Under the pieces are notes generated by a model. That model did not search any database. It was not told where the DNA came from and was given only the letters and a program-made list of their open reading frames with translations. Positions 58,871 through 64,000 of a DNA stretch of 64,000 bases are shown here, piece by piece. This DNA comes from PALSA-270 sp963770245 (GTDB lineage: Bacteria > Acidobacteriota > Terriglobia > Terriglobales > Acidobacteriaceae). The stretch lies in the NCBI GenBank assembly GCA_963770245.1, contig CAVYOX010000013.1:1-64000 (forward strand), given 5' to 3'. The translations under genes and the position numbers were made by a program. Positions within the stretch are counted from its first letter, which is position 1; the number at the start of each line of letters is the position of its first letter.

Positions 58871-61800
58871 TCAGGGTGTAAGGAGCAGGATCGCGATTCT
58901 TGGGACTCCGTTATACGTGGCAGTGATGATCGGCAACGTCAGCGATTTTACCGCCTTGGTGCTGACCGTAAAGGTGGCGGTGGTCGCTCCCGCGGCGATG
59001 GTCACGCTTGCCGGAACCGTGGCTGAGGAGCTGGTGCTGCTAAGCGTCACCACTACGCCGCCGGCTGGGGCCGGCGAGGCCAGCTGAACTGTGCCCCCGG
59101 TGGAAGCACCGCCCTTGAGAATTAGGGTGTTCAACCACATCGTGTTCAACACGAGCGGTGTGACCGTGAGACTGGAGCTGACTTTCGACGAGTTGTAGCT
59201 GGCCGAAATGGTCACGGTGATCGAGGAGGTCACCGAGTTAGTATTAATCGCAAAAGTGGCGGTGGTTGCACCGCTGGCCACGGTTACGGTGGAGGGAACG
59301 GTCGCCGCCGCCGTGTTGCTGCTCGAGAGAGTTACCACGCCACCGCCCGCGGGCGCGGCCGAGGTCAATTGCACGGTGCCGATAGTGGAGCTCCCGCCCA
59401 CCAGGCTTCCATTGTTCAACCACATGGTGTTGAGCAGAATGGCCGTGATGGTCAAGCTAGAGCTGGCTGTCGTCCCGTTGTAGCTGGCGGAAATGGCGGC
59501 CGTGGCAGAGGCGGTAACCGCTTTCGTGGTGACGGCAAAGGTGGCGGTTGTGGCTCCGGCCGCAACCAGCACGCTGGCGGGGACCGTTACCGCCGTATTG
59601 CTGCTGGCAAGCGATACCGATGCTCCGCCGGCGGGAGCAGCGGCGGTCAACTGGATCGTTCCGGTGGTCGATGCGCCGCCCACCAGGATGCTGTTGCTCA
59701 GCCACATGGTATTCAGATGCACAGTGGAAACCGGGGACACGGTCAGAATGGTGCTGGCCTTCACCGAGTTGTAGGTCGCCGACAATGTGACCGGGGTTGA
59801 TAAAGCCACTGCTTTGGTGGTCACGGTAAAGGTTGTGCTGCTTTGCCCCGCCGAGACGGTCACGGTCGCAGGAACTGTGGCCGCCGCAGTGGTGCCGCTG
59901 GCCAGCGTCACCACCGCGCCGCCCGTAGGAGCGGCACCGCTCAGCATCACCGTTCCCGTGGAGGAGGTTCCGCCGGGGACGCTCGTGGGCGACACGCTTA
60001 CTGCAGTGAGCGACGCTGCCGTATTCACTTGAATGGTGACCTGGCTTAGGACGGAGTTGTAATCGGTGGTCAGCGTGGGAGTGAAGGTCACCGATAAGGT
60101 TTGGGCACCGACCGACAGGATGGAGCCGGCAGCCGGGCTATAGGCAAACGTTCCCGGCACACTGGCCGTGGCGTTGAGCTGAACCGCGCTCAGAGCTGTG
60201 CCCGAGGTGATGGCGGCGGGCGTGGCCCAGGCTACGGTTGGGGTTGCCCGGTTGACGGTGAGAGACACATTGGCTTGGGTGCTCGTGAAGTCGGCGGTGG
60301 AGGTCGGGGTAAAAGCCACTGAGAGAGATTGGCTTCCAGGGGTGAGGACAGTTCCTGCCGCCGGCGTATAGACAAACGTTCCGGGAACGTTGCTGGTGGC
60401 ATTGAGTTGGGTTGCGCCGAGCGCGGTGCCAAAAGTGATGGCCGCGGGCGTAGCCCACGCGACGGTTGGCGTTGCCTGGTTGACGGTGAGGGCCACGGTG
60501 GTCTGGACGCTAATGAAGTCAGCAGTGTCGCTTGGCGTAAAGATCGCCGAGAGAGATTGCGTTCCAGGGGTGAGGACAGTTCCTGCCGCCGGCGTATAGA
60601 CAAACGTTCCGGGAACGCTGCTGGTGGCATTGAGTTGGGTTGCGCTCAGCGCGGTGCCAAAAGCGATGGCCGCGGGCGTAGCCCACGCGACGGTTGGGGT
60701 TGCTTGGAAAACGCCAAGGGTCACCTTGGCCTGGGCACTGGTGAAATGAGCCGGGTCGGTCGGCGTGAAGGTCACCGAGAGAGTTTGGGTTCCGGAAGCA
60801 AGCATGGTTCCTGCCGCGGGCGTATAGACAAACGTTCCAGGAACGCTGCTGATGGCATTGAGTTGGGTCGCGCTCAGCGCGGTGCCAAAAGTGATGGCCG
60901 CGGGGGCTGGCCAAGTGATCGTCGAAGTCACGATTTGGGTGGAAAGCGAGATGGTTTGTCCCGCATTCACCGTGAGGTGCGAGATGAATTGTCCGTCATA
61001 CACCTCCGCGCCGTTAGAGTTCAGACCGGTCACGGAAATGACGGCCGAGGGCACGGACGCCCCGGCGGGGACGGTGATATTGATGGTCGGGCTGGGCCCT
61101 CCCACTACGGACGCGGTTACATTCGAAAGGTTGTAAGTGTTGCGCGCTTGCATCGCCTGCCCCATCTGAGCCTGGGTTGGGGTGAGCACCGGCATGTTGT
61201 AAAGAGCTTCGTACTTGCTGAAGGTCTGGTCATAGACGTCGGTCAGCGGGGCGGAAACATGACTCTCCGTCATGCCCAGGCTGGCACCGTTGTCGGAGAA
61301 GTGGAGGTTCGGCTGGTGGAACATCTCCGGATCCATGTCGCCGAGCAGCATGTTGTTCACGAAGCTGGTGCTGACGAAGTCGAGCAGCTGGGCTGGAGTG
61401 AAGGTGTTAAACGGCTCCTGGTTCGTGCCCGAAGGCCCGTAGATGCAACTGAACTCCGCCTGATCGTCCGCCCAGTTCGCGGCGTTGAAGAATACGTCAT
61501 TGGGATGCCGCGGCACTTCGTAAATATCGGGCGCATAGTTGTTCACGATGCCCACGTTCGGCGACGGGTTGGGACCGTTGTTGTTGGTGGCGGTCGTGGC
61601 CACGGACGTATCGGTGACCACATAGGCAATCCCGTCCTGGTTGAGGTAAGGGGAGACATTCGCATCGTCAAGACCAGTGACACCGGGCGTCACCATGCTG
61701 TGCGGATCAAAGTCGGTGAAGGTCAGCTGTGCGAGGGCCGCGTCACTGGGATCCAAATCGAGGTTCACTCCGCCAGGCTGGCTCGCGACCCACAGGTTGG

Positions 61801-63307
61801 TGAGCACCTCCAGGTCAATCGAGTCCATGGGAGGGGTGTCCGGGTCGCCACAGCCGGTTCCGGTCGGCGCGCTCCTGCACAGACCGTCCAGTGTTCCCGG
61901 ATGGTCGTAGGTATGGCTCATCCAGTGAAAGTACTGCTGGTAACTCTCGAGGTCGGCCACCAGCGTGTCCGTCGAGCCCGCGGGAACCCCTGTCCAGTCC
62001 GTATTGCCGGCGGTCCCGACACCGTTGAAAGCGATGCTCAGCTCGAAGTTGCTGAGCAAGGGGTCGCTCTGTTTGGCCTTCTGCCAGGCCACCAATTGAG
62101 TCATGTCAGAAGAGGTCAGGCGGAAAGTTGGCAGTGAGGGATCATCGCCCAACGTGCGATCGTGAGTGATGGGGTTGGTGCATGCGGTACCCGGGATCCA
62201 CTCCGCGTCGTTGATGAAGAAGTCATCAATGGACTGAGTGGCGAACACATGATACTCGCCGAGGAATATACCGCGGGTCACCCAGTTCACGAGCCCGTAG
62301 GCCAGAACCAAGTCGTGGGTGAGGTACGGATTGCTGTCGAAGGTCTGTGTGAGGTATTCCCGTCCATCCCCGAGGACATAGTCAAGGGATAATGCGTTGC
62401 CCGCACTATCGGACAACAGCGGGGTCACGGAGGCCCCGGCCGGCAGTGGAGTGACCGAGCCATTGTTAGGTGTCGCCAGATAGACAAAGGCGTTCGAGAT
62501 GGATAGAGGCGTGCTCGTATTTGCGTAGAAAAATGTCGAAGCGCCGGCGGGAGTGAAGTTGGCGCTGTAGGTCTCGGTGGAATCCACGGTTGCGTTGTCG
62601 GGGTTCAATCCGAAATCCGTACCCGGAAAGGTGAACCAATTGATCTGCCGCGCTTTGAAGGTCTGCTCATATGCGGTCAGCAAGGGCATCCCCGGCAGCG
62701 TATAGATGTCGTTTCCAAAGGCGAAAATCACGCCCTGGTAAAAACCATGGCAACTGCCATCGGACAGCATGGAGGCGCTGACGCCGGCCGAAACATCTAC
62801 GACCGTGTAGGGTACGCCGAAATAATTAAGCGCCTGCAGGATGGCAGGAAAGTCTGCATAACCGGCTCCGGCGTTGGCGCCGCTGTTGTTCACCACCAAG
62901 AGTTTCAAATCGGTGGTGGGAATCGAACAGGAGACCGGGGCTCCGCCGATGGCACTCAGAAACGCCAGCCCAGAAACGCCGCCCGAAGTGGCGGTGATGG
63001 GTATGCCGACCGAACTGCTGGCGACGACACTGGCTAGGCCCGAACTGGAGATGTTAACCGCTGCGCCGCCGGCTGCCCAGCTCACACTATTCGTGAGGTC
63101 GACGGCAGTGCCATCGCTATAGGTGCCGGTTGCGGTGAATTGTTGGTTGCTGCCTGTGCCTACGGTTACGCTGGGCGGGAACACGGCGATCGAGACCAGC
63201 GTCTGCGCAAGCGCCGGACTCGACCACGCCGCAATGACAAAGCCGAGCAGGGCAATCGAGAGTTGAGAGACAGAGATAGAGCGGGCGCGCAACGAACTCA
63301 TAATCAT
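58871..63307 (-). CDS. Secreted Agd3/polysaccharide-deacetylase-like protein with Ig-like repeats
   Basis: A 1478-residue exported protein. After a signal peptide (1-35) comes a BIG2-like Ig domain (37-125). A domain of about 600 residues (130-740) resembles Agd3/CE18-type deacetylases: LKLLVVNNSGANAGAG, a metal-site pair Asp361-Asp362 in TQSIDDFFI, and HTYDH (His465, His469). Then four 76-residue MBG-like repeats (ATPTVAWATPAAITFGTALS...) and four Ig-like repeats of about 90 residues (NTMWLN...GGASTTGTVQL...) reach the C-terminus. The NodB-like Asp/His-x3-His arrangement suggests deacetylation of an amino-sugar polymer, possibly at the cell surface. The deacetylase call is from motif and layout only. 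Confidence 0.7.
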   Translation of the reverse strand: MIMSSLRARSISVSQLSIALLGFVIAAWSSPALAQTLVSIAVFPPSVTVGTGSNQQFTATGTYSDGTAVDLTNSVSWAAGGAAVNISSSGLASVVASSSVGIPITATSGGVSGLAFLSAIGGAPVSCSIPTTDLKLLVVNNSGANAGAGYADFPAILQALNYFGVPYTVVDVSAGVSASMLSDGSCHGFYQGVIFAFGNDIYTLPGMPLLTAYEQTFKARQINWFTFPGTDFGLNPDNATVDSTETYSANFTPAGASTFFYANTSTPLSISNAFVYLATPNNGSVTPLPAGASVTPLLSDSAGNALSLDYVLGDGREYLTQTFDSNPYLTHDLVLAYGLVNWVTRGIFLGEYHVFATQSIDDFFINDAEWIPGTACTNPITHDRTLGDDPSLPTFRLTSSDMTQLVAWQKAKQSDPLLSNFELSIAFNGVGTAGNTDWTGVPAGSTDTLVADLESYQQYFHWMSHTYDHPGTLDGLCRSAPTGTGCGDPDTPPMDSIDLEVLTNLWVASQPGGVNLDLDPSDAALAQLTFTDFDPHSMVTPGVTGLDDANVSPYLNQDGIAYVVTDTSVATTATNNNGPNPSPNVGIVNNYAPDIYEVPRHPNDVFFNAANWADDQAEFSCIYGPSGTNQEPFNTFTPAQLLDFVSTSFVNNMLLGDMDPEMFHQPNLHFSDNGASLGMTESHVSAPLTDVYDQTFSKYEALYNMPVLTPTQAQMGQAMQARNTYNLSNVTASVVGGPSPTINITVPAGASVPSAVISVTGLNSNGAEVYDGQFISHLTVNAGQTISLSTQIVTSTITWPAPAAITFGTALSATQLNAISSVPGTFVYTPAAGTMLASGTQTLSVTFTPTDPAHFTSAQAKVTLGVFQATPTVAWATPAAIAFGTALSATQLNATSSVPGTFVYTPAAGTVLTPGTQSLSAIFTPSDTADFISVQTTVALTVNQATPTVAWATPAAITFGTALGATQLNATSNVPGTFVYTPAAGTVLTPGSQSLSVAFTPTSTADFTSTQANVSLTVNRATPTVAWATPAAITSGTALSAVQLNATASVPGTFAYSPAAGSILSVGAQTLSVTFTPTLTTDYNSVLSQVTIQVNTAASLTAVSVSPTSVPGGTSSTGTVMLSGAAPTGGAVVTLASGTTAAATVPATVTVSAGQSSTTFTVTTKAVALSTPVTLSATYNSVKASTILTVSPVSTVHLNTMWLSNSILVGGASTTGTIQLTAAAPAGGASVSLASSNTAVTVPASVLVAAGATTATFAVTTKAVTASATAAISASYNGTTASSSLTITAILLNTMWLNNGSLVGGSSTIGTVQLTSAAPAGGGVVTLSSSNTAAATVPSTVTVASGATTATFAINTNSVTSSITVTISASYNSSKVSSSLTVTPLVLNTMWLNTLILKGGASTGGTVQLASPAPAGGVVVTLSSTSSSATVPASVTIAAGATTATFTVSTKAVKSLTLPIITATYNGVPRIAILLLTP
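58874..59995 (-). repeat. Four tandem Ig-like domain repeats
   Basis: The C-terminal quarter of the large secreted protein is four related blocks of about 90 codons, each opening like LNTMWLN and containing GGASTTGTVQL and a TVPASVTVAAGATTATF-like strand. DNA similarity is lower than in the neighbouring MBG-like set, so these copies are older. Boundaries approximate. Confidence 0.65.
60015..60935 (-). repeat. Four tandem 228-bp repeats coding MBG-like domains
   Basis: Inside the large secreted gene, nearly identical DNA blocks of 228 bp (76 codons) recur; for example the GTTCCTGCCGCCGGCGTATA string (plus strand) appears at 60351 and again at 60579. Each encodes one MBG-like beta domain. High DNA identity points to recent duplication or gene conversion. 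Confidence 0.75.
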
Positions 63308-63648
63308 CGGGAACCTACCTCAGAAGTGAAGACTCGAGCGCGGGTTTTTGGGGGAGGAACCGCCTAGCGACCAATCTGCCATCCGCTTAGACATCCGCTG
63401 TGTCGGGTCGCGCGCGAAGTATCTGCAGATTTTCGATTTCGTTGCCTTTGCGCAACTCAATCACGTGAAATTCTGGAAAACTCGCACTTTTGCTCAAACC
63501 TCGAGCACAAGGGGCCGCAATGCACTTATAGGTGTTTTGCGGGTTGGTCACAAGAAGTAGGTCGTCGTGGTTCCCACCCTACTTCTCGACCACCTCGGAC
63601 CTCCTGCTGCGCAAACCTATTTCATTGGGCGTGGCAGAGAGGATCGAC
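63308..63648. other. Upstream region of the large secreted gene
   Basis: About 340 nt with no credible gene on either strand. It must contain the promoter of the minus-strand gene starting at 63307, but I could not identify a clear -35/-10 pair, palindrome or riboswitch. Confidence 0.3.
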
Positions 63649-63882
63649 ATGGGTCTTTCGTCCGCTGAGTCTGTCCATTGGCCTGGCGGATTTGTTGCTG
63701 TTCCGCTCATTCTTATGGGGGTTGCCGTTTTGGCGAGCGGCATCCCGGCGCACGGCGGGGAGCGCATTCTTCCGGATGGCTCGATGTCGGATCATTCTTA
63801 CTGGGACGGGAGCGGTCGTTCGGTGGATCCCTTCAGGCGCCTTTGGATCGTTGCCACCCACCAAGGACCACAGGTCAACTGA
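63649..63882 (+). CDS. Small possible membrane protein
   Basis: A frame of 77 residues from MGLSSAESVHWPGG, preceded by GAGAGG 6 nt upstream. It has one hydrophobic helix (GFVAVPLILMGVAVLASGI) and a short polar tail with DPFRRLWIVATHQ. No family recognised and no neighbour gives a clue. It could be real or chance. Confidence 0.3.
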   Translation: MGLSSAESVHWPGGFVAVPLILMGVAVLASGIPAHGGERILPDGSMSDHSYWDGSGRSVDPFRRLWIVATHQGPQVN

Positions 63883-63960
63883 TGTTCGGGGGAAGCATTT
63901 TTTCCTTTTGTTCAAAATTGACCAGCCAGGGTGCCCACGTGAATTGCATGATGGCCAGGT

Positions 63961-64000
63961 ATGAACGCCAAGGACCTGACCCCGAAGCAACGATTGGCGG
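63961..64000 (+). CDS. Start of a gene truncated by the window end
   Basis: An ATG at 63961 opens MNAKDLTPKQRLA, which looks like a natural N-terminus, with CCAGGT just upstream. Only 13 codons are inside the window, so neither frame nor function can be confirmed. Confidence 0.3.
   Translation, partial: MNAKDLTPKQRLA

Noticed and set aside
60015..60935. Possible CRISPR-like array from regular repeats
   Set aside because: The 228-bp units are in frame and code for protein domains; no short repeats with unique spacers.
60329..62137. A 602-codon plus-strand open frame opposite the large secreted gene
   Set aside because: It is an antisense shadow of a high-GC repeat gene: Arg/Gly-rich with repeated nonsense blocks and no family.

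Overview
The window looks like a chromosomal piece of an acidobacterium (high GC; Solibacter/Koribacter-like). The evidence is family content: two BlaI/BlaR1 modules whose M56 protease is fused to a TIGR03435-type domain, a TIGR03436-type VWFA protein, CarboxypepD_reg/TonB Oar-like receptors, CRTAC1 (FG-GAP + ASPIC/UnbV) proteins, large TPR proteins, MacB/ADOP-type permease remnants and a Ser/Thr kinase with a membrane tail. No rRNA, tRNA or CRISPR array was seen.

Layout. 0-2.1 kb: a stand-alone 5'-3' exonuclease and a secreted lectin-fold-like protein. 2.1-15.6 kb, minus strand: a probable operon blaI-blaR1-TonB receptor-VWFA protein followed by a zinc-ribbon Ser/Thr kinase, and upstream of it a second blaI-blaR1 pair whose promoter carries a perfect TACA/TGTA palindrome. 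16-28 kb: housekeeping and accessory singletons (three-TM and multi-TM proteins, VOC, SDR, DinB, EamA, STAS, OsmC, DUF4242-type, UPF0182, GNAT) mixed with gene remnants (ADOP permease 3' end, PD40 propeller 3' end). 28.5-55 kb: an epimerase, then a two-armed locus around a LacI regulator. The left arm (minus) is TonB receptor, TPR protein, Tat-exported alkaline-phosphatase-fold protein, an unknown protein and a GH2 beta-galactosidase-like enzyme. The right arm (plus) is LacI, a CRTAC1-thioredoxin-TPR fusion, a large TPR protein and two more CRTAC1 proteins, met by a convergent GH97 alpha-galactosidase/glucosidase and another TPR protein. Three TTAACCGCTTAA-like sites in the divergent gap are good LacI-family operator candidates. 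I read the locus as an acidobacterial glycan (probably galactoside) uptake/degradation locus. 55.3-64 kb: a galactokinase 3' remnant, a small membrane protein, an ADOP permease remnant, a VOC protein, an IS110-family element with a possible bridge-RNA region, and a 1478-residue secreted Agd3/polysaccharide-deacetylase-like protein with eight Ig-like repeats.

A cross-cutting observation affects the annotation: at least nine genes are split by frame changes, and nearly every one I resolved by eye is a +1 insertion, often with later insertions restoring the frame. Other genes of 600-1478 codons are intact. I therefore treat most broken genes as probably functional genes damaged by insertion-type sequencing errors, and I keep 'pseudogene' for genes that also lack an end.
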